NCBI RefSeq assembly: GCF_014467055.1 | Contig: NZ_CP060696.1 | Location: forward strand, 1,240,001 to 1,304,000 | Length of the DNA: 64,000 nucleotides | Source of the DNA: Caproicibacterium amylolyticum | GTDB lineage: Bacteria; Bacillota; Clostridia; Oscillospirales; Acutalibacteraceae | Direction of reading: 5' to 3' | Part shown: positions 1 through 8,357 of the stretch, piece after piece | Numbering within the stretch: position 1 is the first letter of the stretch | Layout of the letters: every line of letters begins with the position of its first letter | Position numbers and translations under genes: made by a program | Notes under the pieces: model-generated | Told to the model about the DNA's origin: nothing | Databases searched by the model: none | Seen by the model: only the letters and a program-made list of their open reading frames with translations

Positions 1-462
1 GCCAAAAGCGAGTATGGCGTTTTTAAAATGCAGTGTGAAGCACTTTTGCGTGAAGCGCTTGGAAGTCGCTGTGTGATTTTGCGAATCCCGGAAGTTTGGG
101 GAAAAGACTGCCCGCGGCTTTCTGCAATGAAAGCTATGGCGAAAAATGGGCAGGCAATTCATGTTTACGAAAATGATTTTCTTAACTATACGCTGGATTC
201 GCAGATAGCTGACTGCGTACAGGAAATTTTACAGAAAGATTTGCGCGGCGTTTTTCATGTTGGTACCAGTGATATGTGCTCACATGCAGAATTTCGGCGA
301 AAAATTGCCAAGCAGTTGCATCTTGCACCGCTGTTTGAAGCAGAACGTTCGGAGGAGAATGCTTTTCAAGCGGTGCTGACAGCCCGCAGTGATTTGCCGG
401 CAGCGCAGTATTTTACCATAGATATGCTGTTGGACAGACTGTTTCAATCGGAATCAGTTTAA
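1..462 (+). CDS. RmlD-like NAD-dependent sugar-nucleotide reductase (C-terminal part)
   Basis: The 5' end lies outside the window; the frame is open from base 1 and 153 residues are visible. Residues 5-9 read YGVFK, the Tyr-x-x-x-Lys catalytic pair of short-chain dehydrogenases. What follows resembles the substrate-binding half of the extended SDR family that includes dTDP-4-dehydrorhamnose reductase (RmlD), including a 'VILRIPEVWG' strand-turn and a 'GVFHVG' stretch. A role in reducing a nucleotide-linked deoxysugar for a surface glycan is therefore likely, but the Rossmann Gly motif and the substrate cannot be checked here. Another NAD-dependent epimerase of the same superfamily is the main alternative. 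It is followed by a new promoter for the next operon. Confidence 0.7.
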   Translation, partial: AKSEYGVFKMQCEALLREALGSRCVILRIPEVWGKDCPRLSAMKAMAKNGQAIHVYENDFLNYTLDSQIADCVQEILQKDLRGVFHVGTSDMCSHAEFRRKIAKQLHLAPLFEAERSEENAFQAVLTARSDLPAAQYFTIDMLLDRLFQSESV

Positions 463-498
463 ATCAATTTGGGCATAATAAATTTTCGATGGCAGGTA

Positions 499-527
499 TT
501 GTCTGGCAGAAAACTTTATGCTATGAT
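499..527 (+). promoter_or_regulatory. Sigma-A promoter of the lemA/TPM operon
   Basis: TTGTCT (499-504), a 17-base spacer and TATGAT (522-527). It lies about 70 bases upstream of the lemA start, and a hairpin with a T-run sits between them (555-580). Confidence 0.6.
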
Positions 528-554
528 AGCCTATGAGAAGAATATTTTTGCTGG

Positions 555-580
555 GGAGTAGGTACTCTACTCCTGTTTTT
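555..580 (+). terminator. Leader hairpin with U-run, possible attenuator of lemA
   Basis: GGAGTAG (555-561) pairs perfectly with CTACTCC (67 bases after 500, 567-573) around a five-base loop and is followed by TGTTTTT. It begins roughly 20 bases after the predicted transcription start and ends just before the lemA ribosome site. It has the form of a weak intrinsic terminator, so it may attenuate the operon; it could also simply be a 5' stabilising hairpin. Confidence 0.4.
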
Positions 581-598
581 GTATCTGGAGGATTTATG

Positions 599-1252
599 AT
601 GAACGAAAATTTCAGTAATGGTCAAAATGGTGCGCCAATGTATCAGACACAGCCCCGCCGCAAAATGAGCACCGGCGGCATAATTGGTATCGGCATTCTG
701 GTGGTCATTGTTATTTTGGTGATTGCATCCATCAGCACTTACAATGGTCTTGTAACCAAACGGCAGAATGTAAAAACACAGCTTTCACAGATTGACACGG
801 AGCTGCAGCGCCGCAATGACCTGATTCCGAACCTTGTGAACACGGTGAAAGGTGCGGCAAATGTAGAAAAAAGCATCTATGACGACATTGCCAATGCACG
901 CACAAAGCTGGCTGGTGCCAGTTCCGTAAAGGAAAAAGATGCAGCCAACACAGAACTGGACGGTGCAGTCAGCCGTTTGCTGGTCGTTGCGGAACAGTAT
1001 CCAACGGTGCAGTCCAACAGTCAGTTCCGTGACCTGACCGTGGAACTGGAAGGAACGGAAAACCGTATCCGCCAGACACGCGGCAAGTACAATACCGCAG
1101 CAGGAGAGTACAATGCGGATATTCAAAAATTCCCGACAAGCCTGATTGCAAATATGACCGGTTTTCGGGAGGCGGATCTTTTCAAGGCAGATGACTCGGC
1201 TACCAAAGTACCAACCGTGGACTTTTCCAGCAGTACTGCGTCCACAAAATAA
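599..1252 (+). CDS. lemA: LemA family membrane protein
   Basis: This 217-residue protein belongs to the LemA family, whose biochemical role is not settled. After a polar Gln/Pro-rich head of about 25 residues there is one membrane helix (about residues 27-48, rich in Ile/Val), then a long helical region with the family hallmark 'RRNDLIPNLVNTVKG' and a run of amphipathic helices. The ATG at 599 is preferred because GGAGGA (587-592) lies 6 bases upstream; ATG 596 is possible, and the in-frame ATG at 533 would start almost at the transcription start without a ribosome site. The next gene, 24 bases downstream, encodes a TPM-domain protein, the usual partner of LemA in bacterial operons, which supports a joint envelope role. 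Confidence 0.9.
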   Translation: MNENFSNGQNGAPMYQTQPRRKMSTGGIIGIGILVVIVILVIASISTYNGLVTKRQNVKTQLSQIDTELQRRNDLIPNLVNTVKGAANVEKSIYDDIANARTKLAGASSVKEKDAANTELDGAVSRLLVVAEQYPTVQSNSQFRDLTVELEGTENRIRQTRGKYNTAAGEYNADIQKFPTSLIANMTGFREADLFKADDSATKVPTVDFSSSTASTK

Positions 1253-1276
1253 GAGGGCAGTTAGGGTGGAAAAATC

Positions 1277-2071
1277 ATGAAACAAGGAATCAAACGGTTG
1301 GCATGCGCTTTTTTGTGTGTTCTGGTGTTTGCTGCTTCTGGCATTGCGGCTTTTGCTGACGGTATTCAGGTACCAGAGCCTACCACAAACTTTGCAAATG
1401 ACTTTGCCGGAGTTCTTTCCCAAAGTACCAAAGACCAAATCAATGCGGAAAGCAAAAAACTGGAAAAAGAAAAGGGAATCCAGTTCGTCGTAGTAACCGT
1501 GGAGAATCTAAACAATGAGTCTGTTGAAGACTATGCGAATGCACTTTTCAGCAAGTGGGGCATTGGCAGCAAAGAAACAGATAAAGGGCTGCTTTTGCTG
1601 CTTTCAACAGGTGACAGAAAGGATAAGATTGAAGTCGGCAACGGCCTGCAGGGCGACTTGACAGATGTAGAAGCAAAGGATTTATTGGATACTGGAAAAT
1701 CTTATCTGAAGAAAAATGACTTTGATGCCGGTATCCGTGAGATTTATGTAAAGACGCTTGGGAAATTGGGCATAGAAGCATCAGAGATTTCAGCTCCGGA
1801 AAATAAAGAGGAGAATAATATTCCAAAGTCATTTGTAAAAGTAGGTACTGTAGTTTTTATTCTCATTATTGTACTTCTCAGCCTTTTTGGTGGTCGGCAT
1901 CATCACCATCATTATTTTGGCGGCGGTTTCGGTGGCTTCGGTGGTTTTGGTGGCTTTAATGGCAACGACGATACATTTTTCGGCGGTTCCTCCGGTGGGG
2001 GCGGTGGCTTCGGCGGCTTTTCCGGTGGGGGCGGTTCCTCAGACGGCGGCGGCGCGTCAGGCAGCTTTTAA
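1277..2071 (+). CDS. TPM-domain (YgcG-like) secreted/membrane protein
   Basis: This 264-residue protein begins with a Sec signal peptide (cleavage probably after 'AAFADG', about residue 28), followed by a TPM domain (about residues 35-165) typical of YgcG/Psb32-like proteins, with the 'FANDFAGVLS' opening and 'LLLLLSTGDRKDKIEVGNGL' core. A single membrane helix (about residues 185-203) comes next, then a short His run and a Gly/Phe/Ser-rich tail. TPM domains are linked to phosphatase-like or chaperone-like roles; the substrate here is unknown. It is co-transcribed with lemA and closed by a clear terminator. The low-complexity Gly-rich tail is normal for this family. Confidence 0.88.
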   Translation: MKQGIKRLACAFLCVLVFAASGIAAFADGIQVPEPTTNFANDFAGVLSQSTKDQINAESKKLEKEKGIQFVVVTVENLNNESVEDYANALFSKWGIGSKETDKGLLLLLSTGDRKDKIEVGNGLQGDLTDVEAKDLLDTGKSYLKKNDFDAGIREIYVKTLGKLGIEASEISAPENKEENNIPKSFVKVGTVVFILIIVLLSLFGGRHHHHHYFGGGFGGFGGFGGFNGNDDTFFGGSSGGGGGFGGFSGGGGSSDGGGASGSF

Positions 2072-2093
2072 AATGTTAATATTTACAAAAGAC

Positions 2094-2142
2094 CGGATAA
2101 CAAAGACAGTGAAAATTGTCTTTATTATCCGCCCTTTTTTAT
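2094..2142 (+). terminator. Intrinsic terminator of lemA/TPM operon
   Basis: An inverted repeat (CGGATAACAAAGACAG against TGTCTTTATTATCCG) is followed by CCCTTTTTTAT. Confidence 0.85.
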
Positions 2143-2213
2143 AGCAGGGCTCCAGAAGCGGGAATGAATCAACATGAAATCATTTGGACAGCAGCGGAGC
2201 AACAAAGCAGCCA

Positions 2214-2242
2214 TTTTCAAAATAAGCTTTCTGTGATATGAT
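2214..2242 (+). promoter_or_regulatory. Promoter of M42 peptidase gene
   Basis: TTTTCA (2214-2219), 17 bases, TATGAT (2237-2242). The -10 overlaps the in-frame ATG at 2238, which therefore cannot be the translation start. Confidence 0.5.
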
Positions 2243-2264
2243 AAAAGCAGAAAGAAGGATGAAA

Positions 2265-3293
2265 ATGGATTATACAGACTACATACTGGACCAGTTGAAA
2301 CATTTAACAGCGATTGACAGCCCCAGCGGCTTTACGGCCGCTGTAACGGATTATACCGTCGACCAACTGAAAAGACTCGGCTTTGCGCCGCACAAGACCA
2401 ACAAAGGCTGCGTGGTGTGCGAGCTTGGCGGTGAGGAACACCCGGTTATCCTTTCCGCACATATTGACACACTCGGCGGGATTGTTGCGCAGGTGAAGGC
2501 AAACGGACGTCTGCGCATTACAAATATTGGCGGGCTGAACGCCAATAACTGCGAAACAGAAAACTGCAAAATTTATACTCGTTCCGGCAAGGTTTACGAT
2601 GGTACACTCCAGATGAACGATCCCTCTATTCATGTAAACGGTGATTACTCCAAACAGGAGCGTACTTTTAAAGGTATGGAAGTCGTCCTTGATGAGGATG
2701 TCGCAAAGAAAGAAGATACAGAGGCTCTGGGTATCTGCAATGGTGACTTTGTCTGCTTTGACCCGCGCACAACGGTGACGAAGAGTGGTTACATTAAGAG
2801 CCGATTCCTGGATGATAAGCTTTCGGTTGCTATTTTGCTGGGTTTTGCGAAAAAGATTCGTGACGAACAGCTCCAGCTTAAACGCAAGGTCTATGTTTTT
2901 ATTACGGTTTACGAAGAAGTCGGTCATGGTGCCTGCGGGGCACTGCCTGCGGATGCAGAAGAAATTCTCAGCGTGGACATGGGATGTGTTGGCGAAGGAT
3001 TGGAGTGCACTGAGCGGAAAGTCAGCATTTGTGCGGAGGATTCCGGTGGTCCGTATGATTACAGCGTAACAACGGAACTGGTAAACTGCGCAAAGCAAGG
3101 TGGGCTGGATTATGCGGTGGATATTTATCCGCACTACGGTTCTGACGCAGAGGCAGCGCTTTTTGCTGGCTATGATCTGAAGCATGGCTTGATCGGTGCG
3201 GGTGTATATGCTTCCCACGGCTATGAACGCTCCCATGTAAATGGTGTAAAAAACACGTTTGAACTGCTGAATCTGTACTTGAAGCAAAGCTGA
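2265..3293 (+). CDS. M42 family metallopeptidase (glutamyl/leucyl aminopeptidase-like)
   Basis: This 342-residue protein is a cytosolic dinuclear-metal aminopeptidase of family M42, which trims short peptides from the N-terminus. The visible family motifs are 'SAHIDT' (first metal His and Asp), 'SRFLDDK' (bridging Asp), 'YEEVGHG' (catalytic and metal Glu), 'SVDMG' (metal Asp) and a late 'SHGYERSH' (metal His). The start at 2265 is chosen because AGAAGG lies 6 bases upstream; the ATG codons at 2238 and 2259 fall in the promoter and in the ribosome site. It is a single-gene unit with its own promoter and terminator. Substrate preference within M42 cannot be read from sequence. Confidence 0.93.
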   Translation: MDYTDYILDQLKHLTAIDSPSGFTAAVTDYTVDQLKRLGFAPHKTNKGCVVCELGGEEHPVILSAHIDTLGGIVAQVKANGRLRITNIGGLNANNCETENCKIYTRSGKVYDGTLQMNDPSIHVNGDYSKQERTFKGMEVVLDEDVAKKEDTEALGICNGDFVCFDPRTTVTKSGYIKSRFLDDKLSVAILLGFAKKIRDEQLQLKRKVYVFITVYEEVGHGACGALPADAEEILSVDMGCVGEGLECTERKVSICAEDSGGPYDYSVTTELVNCAKQGGLDYAVDIYPHYGSDAEAALFAGYDLKHGLIGAGVYASHGYERSHVNGVKNTFELLNLYLKQS

Positions 3294-3300
3294 AAAACAA

Positions 3301-3346
3301 AGCGAACCTGTCCCGGCGCAAATGCACTGAGGCAGGTTCGCTTTTT
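3301..3346 (+). terminator. Intrinsic terminator after M42 gene
   Basis: AGCGAACCTG pairs with CAGGTTCGCT, followed by TTTTT. Confidence 0.88.
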
Positions 3347-3669
3347 ATACGTTTTTTCATGTGCGAATAGTAATCGAACAGCTGCTTCTGTCAAACACAC
3401 TGTATTTTTGTCAGAGGAAATGCTGAAAAATTTGCCAACAGCATTTAATAAATCCATGAATGAAATTGCACTGCAAGGCGGGCGGAGAAGCACAAACTTT
3501 CTGACTGCTTTTGTGGTGGTGCAGTGTATAAAAAGCGTAGATAGAGATAACTAACTATCGTAAAATTGATAAAACGATATATCTTTTACACTATTAAATA
3601 GTAAAAATGAACGAAATCAAGAAAACTATGTGTAATTTTATTATATTATATTATATTTTTTCAAACCCA
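3347..3669. other. AT-rich intergenic region without a supported gene
   Basis: About 320 bases between a terminator and the chemoreceptor promoter. The left half is open in one plus-strand frame, with an ATG at 3420 running 44 codons to a stop at 3554, but it has no good ribosome site. The right half is strongly AT-rich, with TATATTATATT runs typical of an UP-element-like region upstream of the promoter at 3670. Confidence 0.5.
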
Positions 3670-3698
3670 TTGACTTGCTCATCAGGGTAGGATATAAT
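3670..3698 (+). promoter_or_regulatory. Strong sigma-A promoter of the chemoreceptor gene
   Basis: TTGACT (3670-3675), 17 bases, TATAAT (3693-3698). An A/T-rich tract lies immediately upstream. The transcript would have a leader of about 135 bases, in which GTCAATTATTCAA near 3716 is partly repeated inverted near 3785. Confidence 0.75.
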
Positions 3699-3842
3699 TA
3701 TAGTAAATTTACAAGTCAATTATTCAATACGTGTGAAATGAATGAATTTTGAGTCGATTTATTTTTACTAGCAAAAACATTTTTGAATAATTATGACTCA
3801 GCTGTGAACTGTTCGAAATAATTTGATGAGAGGAAACTCAAA

Positions 3843-5531
3843 ATGAAGAAACTGAAAGAACTGAAAATCAAGCAAAAATTAGCCGGCAGTTTTATAACAA
3901 TGATCATTCTGATTTTGATACTGTCATTTATCAGTGTTTTTGCGATGAACCGCCTTGTGAATACGGAAGCAGAAATGCAGGGACGCATGGATTCGCTGCC
4001 TGTCCTTACAGAAGTCATGCAGGATTCGCTGTCGATTCAATCTGTAGGTAATGCGGCAGTTTTGAATGGAAATAATGCAAGTGAGTATCAGGAACTTACC
4101 AAACGGCTGGATACCTACACTGCAGATTATAAAACAAAGCATGCAGCGTTGATGCAGACTGTGAAAACTGCAGAGTGGCAGGAAAAGCTGAATGCTGCGG
4201 AAAAGTTGTATGAAAACAGTTACGAGCCTAAATTAAAGCAGGCCATTGAGGCCGCACAGGGAGCAGGCAGTACTTCCAGTGCATCCAGCCTGCTGAAAGA
4301 GGCCAGCACTGTTGGTGACCAGATTCTAAACACATATCAGCAGTTTATGAGTGTCCGCCAACAGAATTCTAAGACAAGTTACGATGAAAATACTGCAGAA
4401 ACAAGAATAATCTTTATTGTGATATTGATTATCGCTGCGTTCAGCCTTGTCGTTGCGGTTACTTTGGAGGTACGAATCACCAAATCAATCAGCAAACCGC
4501 TGAATGAACTTTCTGATTCTGCTGTTCAGCTTTCGTATGGCAACTTGAAAGCTCGGTCTAATTATATATCCGAGGATGAGATTGGTGTTGCATCAGCTGC
4601 ATTAAATGATTCGTTTGCTTCTTTGCAGGATGTTGTCAGTGAAGTTTCTCAAATCTTAGAGGATATTTCAAAAGGTAAGTGCGACCACACCGAAGTGCGT
4701 ACCTACAAAGGCGACTTTGCTCCGATTTCCAAGGCACTGAACATTATTCTCAATAACCTGAATGAGATATTCACCTCTATCAATGAATCCGCAGCACAGG
4801 TCGAAAGCGGCTCCAGCGAAGTTGCAAACGGTGCGCAGGCACTGGCGCAGGGTGCAACTGAGCAGGCCAGTTCTGTGGAGGAGCTTTCCTCCCAGATTGA
4901 GGAAGTCTCCAAGAAAGTACAGGAGAATTCAACAGGTATTACGGCCATTGCATCGGAAATGAATTCTGCTGCATCCCAAGCTGAAACCGGCAACGAGCAG
5001 ATGAATGAGATGCTTACGGCTATGAACAACATTGCAACTTCTTCTGAAGAAATCGGCAAGATTATTAAAGTGATTGACAACATTGCGTTCCAGACCAACA
5101 TTTTGGCACTGAACGCATCTGTTGAAGCGGCTCGCGCGGGGGCAGCAGGAAAAGGTTTTGCTGTTGTTGCAGAAGAAGTCCGCAACTTGGCCAGCCGTTC
5201 TGCTGATGCTGCAAAGCAGACTTCTGTGCTGATTGCAAGCTCAACTGGTAAAGTACAGGATGGCCTGACGCTGGCTGATAATACAGCGAAAGCGCTGTCA
5301 GAAATTGCAGAAAGCATTCAGACAATTAATACGAAGATTAATGACATTGAGAATGCATCTACTGCACAGGCAACCGCGATTTCGCAGATTAATCTGGGCG
5401 TGGAGCAGGTTTCCGCGGTTATCCAGACCAATTCTGCGACAGCACAGCAGAGCGCCGCAGCGAGCGAGGAACTTTCCAAACAGGCAGAGAACCTCAAAGG
5501 GGAAATCAACTGGATTCAGCTGCGCAAATAA
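3843..5531 (+). CDS. Methyl-accepting chemotaxis protein
   Basis: This 562-residue transmembrane chemoreceptor relays an outside signal to CheA/CheW. TM1 spans about residues 14-35, a helical extracytoplasmic sensor of the four-helix-bundle kind runs to about residue 185, and TM2 is about 188-208. A HAMP linker follows, then the long cytoplasmic signalling coiled coil; its hairpin tip contains '[17 protein letters not shown]', the most conserved stretch of the family. Gln/Glu pairs on the flanking helices are candidate methylation sites. The ligand is not predictable. It stands alone with its own strong promoter and terminator, and no che or flagellar genes are in the window, so its output partners lie elsewhere. 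Confidence 0.93.
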   Translation: MKKLKELKIKQKLAGSFITMIILILILSFISVFAMNRLVNTEAEMQGRMDSLPVLTEVMQDSLSIQSVGNAAVLNGNNASEYQELTKRLDTYTADYKTKHAALMQTVKTAEWQEKLNAAEKLYENSYEPKLKQAIEAAQGAGSTSSASSLLKEASTVGDQILNTYQQFMSVRQQNSKTSYDENTAETRIIFIVILIIAAFSLVVAVTLEVRITKSISKPLNELSDSAVQLSYGNLKARSNYISEDEIGVASAALNDSFASLQDVVSEVSQILEDISKGKCDHTEVRTYKGDFAPISKALNIILNNLNEIFTSINESAAQVESGSSEVANGAQALAQGATEQASSVEELSSQIEEVSKKVQENSTGITAIASEMNSAASQAETGNEQMNEMLTAMNNIATSSEEIGKIIKVIDNIAFQTNILALNASVEAARAGAAGKGFAVVAEEVRNLASRSADAAKQTSVLIASSTGKVQDGLTLADNTAKALSEIAESIQTINTKINDIENASTAQATAISQINLGVEQVSAVIQTNSATAQQSAAASEELSKQAENLKGEINWIQLRK

Positions 5532-5543
5532 AAAATTACATAT

Positions 5544-5587
5544 GCAGGCCGCTGCAGAGTATGTCTTTGCAGCGGCCTGTTTTTTAT
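5544..5587 (+). terminator. Intrinsic terminator of chemoreceptor gene
   Basis: CAGGCCGCTGCA pairs with TGCAGCGGCCTG, followed by TTTTTT. Confidence 0.9.
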
Positions 5588-5597
5588 TGCAGCAGAC

Positions 5598-5626
5598 TTG
5601 AAAAAATACAGCAGGGGGAGTATGCT
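5598..5626 (+). promoter_or_regulatory. Promoter of pepF
   Basis: TTGAAA (5598-5603), 17 bases, TATGCT (5621-5626). The -10 is one base off consensus. Confidence 0.45.
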
Positions 5627-5692
5627 GTTAATGATATTAGAGATTAATACAGAATTACAGATTTATATAAGAATCATTTGGAGGTGCTTTTA

Positions 5693-7489
5693 TTGAGTGA
5701 CCAGAGGGTAAAAACCAGAGCAGAAATTGCCGCCAGTGATAAATGGGCGATTGAAAAAATTTATCCTGACACAAAAGCGTGGAGGGCAGATTTTGAACAG
5801 CTGAAAGCAGAGGCAGAAAAATTGCCGCAGTTCAGCGGAAAACTGAACAAAGCTGACCAGTTGCTGGCGTTCTTCAAGCTGGATGAAAAGGTTTCCAGAA
5901 CAGCCGGTAAACTTGCGGAATATGCCAACCGGCGTGCCGACGAAGATACTGCTAACGCAGAATTCATTGCGCTGCGTGCAGAAATCAACGCGTATTTGTC
6001 GGAATTGGCGGCAAAAGAAGCATACTTTGAGCCGGAAATTCTTTCTTATCCGGAGAGAACCGTCGAGCAGGAACTAAAAGAACAGCCGGCACTGGGACTT
6101 TACCGTTTTGCGCTGGAGCAGATTTTAAAGAAAAAGCCGCATACACTGGACAGCCGCAGTGAAACACTGTTGGCAGCAGTTTCTGACTGTCTGGAGGGAC
6201 CCTCCAATGCTTATGATTTCCTGACGGATGCGGATATGACATTCCCTGAAATCCACAATGAGGATGGCCAGTTGGTTGAGCTGACAGAGAGCACTTATCA
6301 CCGCTTCATCACTTCCAAAGACCGGCAGGTGCGCAAGGAGGCATTTCAGGCGCTGTTCAATACCTATGGAAAGTACCAGAATACTTTTGCTTCCTTGCTG
6401 ACCTCTTCCGTAAAAAACTTTGTTTTTATGGCAAAGCAGCATCATTATACCTCTGCTTTGCAGTGCTCGCTTGCCCCAAACAATATTCCAACGGAAGTTT
6501 ACCATACAGCGCTGAAAACCATTAACGCCCATTTGAATTCACTCCATCGTTATGTGAGCTTGAAAAAAAAGCTGCTGAAGCTTTCTGATATGCACATGTA
6601 TGACCTGTATGTGCCGGTCATCGATGTACCAGAAAGGCATTACGAATTTGATGAGGCGGTGCAGACGGTAAAGGAGGGTCTGGCACCGCTCGGCAAAGAA
6701 TACCTTGATTTGTTCAGCAAAGGCATTGAAAGTGGCTGGGTTGACCGCTATCCGAACAAAGGCAAGTGTTCCGGTGCATATTCCTCTGGCTGCTATGATG
6801 TGCAGCCTTATGTTCTGCTGAATTTCAACTATGACCTTAACAGTGTTTCTACGCTGGCACATGAAATGGGTCACTCGCTGCACACTTATTACTCCACGAA
6901 AAATCAGCCGTATATTTACTCGGATTATTCTCTTTTCTGTGCAGAAACAGCCTCTACTACCAATGAAGCACTGCTGATTCACCACCTGATTGACAAGGAA
7001 ACCGACCAAAACCGGAAGCTGTATCTGATTAATTCCCAGCTTGAGCAGATTCGCACTACGGTGTTCCGTCAGCTGCTGTTTGCAGAGTTTGAACTTTTCA
7101 CGCACGAAAAAGCGGAAGCAGGTGTGCAGCTGACAGCGAAGGAACTGCGTGCTTTCTGGCATGATGTCAACGTGAAATACTATGGCCCCGAAATGACGGT
7201 CGATTCCGAAAATGATATGGAGTGGGCAAGGATTCCGCATTTTTACCGCGACTTCTATGTGTATCAGTATGCAACCGGTTATGCTGCTGCCAATTCCTTC
7301 AGCCGCATGATTCTGAGCGGGGGAGAAGATGCTGTCGAGAAGTACAAAGGCTTCCTTAAGAGTGGCAGCAGTGATTACCCAATCAATGTGCTGCGCAAAG
7401 CCGGTGTGGACATGGCAACCGCCAAGCCGATGGAAGACGTGATCCACACCTTTGACGAACTGTTGGATATGCTGGAACGTGCTCTGTAA
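5693..7489 (+). CDS. pepF: Oligoendopeptidase F
   Basis: This 598-residue zinc metallopeptidase of family M3 hydrolyses oligopeptides in the cytosol. The zinc-site motif HEMGH lies in 'LAHEMGHSLHTYYS', and the third metal ligand is expected in the downstream 'FCAETASTTNEALL' helix; both are typical of PepF. The N-terminal helical domain and overall length match the family. Translation most likely starts at the TTG at 5693, which has GGAGGTG (5680-5686) at good spacing; the TTG at 5678 overlaps that ribosome site. It is monocistronic, with a promoter and a downstream hairpin. Confidence 0.93.
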   Translation: MSDQRVKTRAEIAASDKWAIEKIYPDTKAWRADFEQLKAEAEKLPQFSGKLNKADQLLAFFKLDEKVSRTAGKLAEYANRRADEDTANAEFIALRAEINAYLSELAAKEAYFEPEILSYPERTVEQELKEQPALGLYRFALEQILKKKPHTLDSRSETLLAAVSDCLEGPSNAYDFLTDADMTFPEIHNEDGQLVELTESTYHRFITSKDRQVRKEAFQALFNTYGKYQNTFASLLTSSVKNFVFMAKQHHYTSALQCSLAPNNIPTEVYHTALKTINAHLNSLHRYVSLKKKLLKLSDMHMYDLYVPVIDVPERHYEFDEAVQTVKEGLAPLGKEYLDLFSKGIESGWVDRYPNKGKCSGAYSSGCYDVQPYVLLNFNYDLNSVSTLAHEMGHSLHTYYSTKNQPYIYSDYSLFCAETASTTNEALLIHHLIDKETDQNRKLYLINSQLEQIRTTVFRQLLFAEFELFTHEKAEAGVQLTAKELRAFWHDVNVKYYGPEMTVDSENDMEWARIPHFYRDFYVYQYATGYAAANSFSRMILSGGEDAVEKYKGFLKSGSSDYPINVLRKAGVDMATAKPMEDVIHTFDELLDMLERAL

Positions 7490-7618
7490 ACGCTTCAGAG
7501 CAGAAGAATGTGTTTTGAATACTGTCGCACTGGGGTGCAAAATTGCAGCTGCGGGAACCTGCTTCACAAAAATGAAACAGTATCCGTAAAGTCTTTCTAC
7601 GGAATAAAATACGAATAA

Positions 7619-7655
7619 AGACAGGGCAGCTACTGGAATTGGTGGCTGCCCTGTC
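7619..7655 (+). terminator. Hairpin between pepF and tdk
   Basis: AGACAGGGCAGC pairs with GCTGCCCTGTCT. The T-run behind it is weak (TTGTG), so termination may be partial. Confidence 0.55.
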
Positions 7656-7702
7656 TTGTGCCCTGCTAATTGAGAATATGAAATTTTATGGGGGTTTTGC
7701 TG

Positions 7703-8317
7703 ATGTCAAATTTGCCGAAGGAATTGCGCTTTTATTATGGAGTTGTAGGTTCCTCAAAAACCGCAAATGCGCTTATGACACGTTATAATTACCAGGAGAA
7801 AGGTTACAGCGTTCTGCTGATGAAGCCAAGCGTAGATACGCGGGATGGGTACAATATCGTAAAGTCCCGCATCGGATTGGAAGCAGAAGCGGTCATTGTT
7901 GAGCCGGGGCAGTCGCTGACTGCGTACTTTGAGCATCATTCGCTGCCGGACGTTATTATTGCCGATGAGGCACAGTTCTTTACAGCACAGCAGGTGGAAG
8001 AATTCAAAGACATCAGTGCGCGCATTCCAGTGTACTGTTACGGTTTAAAGGTGGATTTTCGGACACAACTTTTTGAGGGAAGCAGGCGGCTGTTGGAGCT
8101 TGCGGATACCTGTATTGAAATTGAAGCACTGTGCAGATGCGGCAATAAAGCAACTGTCAATGCCCGCTTTGACAGTGCCGGAAATATCATTCGGGAGGGC
8201 AGCCAGATCCTTTTGGGCGGTAATGATACCTACCTTGCCATGTGCTATCATTGCTGGAAACGTGTGAATAATGTTCACGAAAAAGAAGAATCGCAAATTG
8301 TACATGCAGTGAAATAA
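7703..8317 (+). CDS. tdk: Thymidine kinase (type II)
   Basis: This protein of about 204 residues phosphorylates thymidine with ATP for pyrimidine salvage. Family marks are the phosphate-binding loop near residue 13, the lasso-region 'KPSVDTRDG', the Walker-B-like 'IIADEAQFF' and a C-terminal zinc site formed by 'CRCG' and 'CYHC'. The loop reads GVVGSSKT, so the Gly that normally precedes the Lys is a Ser. The start at 7703 follows GGGGG at 7 bases; ATG 7688 overlaps that site. A different small P-loop kinase is unlikely because the zinc ribbon and lasso both match. Confidence 0.88.
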   Translation: MSNLPKELRFYYGVVGSSKTANALMTRYNYQEKGYSVLLMKPSVDTRDGYNIVKSRIGLEAEAVIVEPGQSLTAYFEHHSLPDVIIADEAQFFTAQQVEEFKDISARIPVYCYGLKVDFRTQLFEGSRRLLELADTCIEIEALCRCGNKATVNARFDSAGNIIREGSQILLGGNDTYLAMCYHCWKRVNNVHEKEESQIVHAVK

Positions 8318-8357
8318 TCAGGAATAAGAGTGCCGCTATATATGTAAAAGTGCAGGT

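Noticed and set aside
1891..2068. His run and Gly-rich repeats in the TPM protein as a sign of an artificial tag or repeat element
   Set aside because: A His stretch followed by a Gly/Phe/Ser-rich tail is normal for TPM-domain (YgcG-like) proteins.
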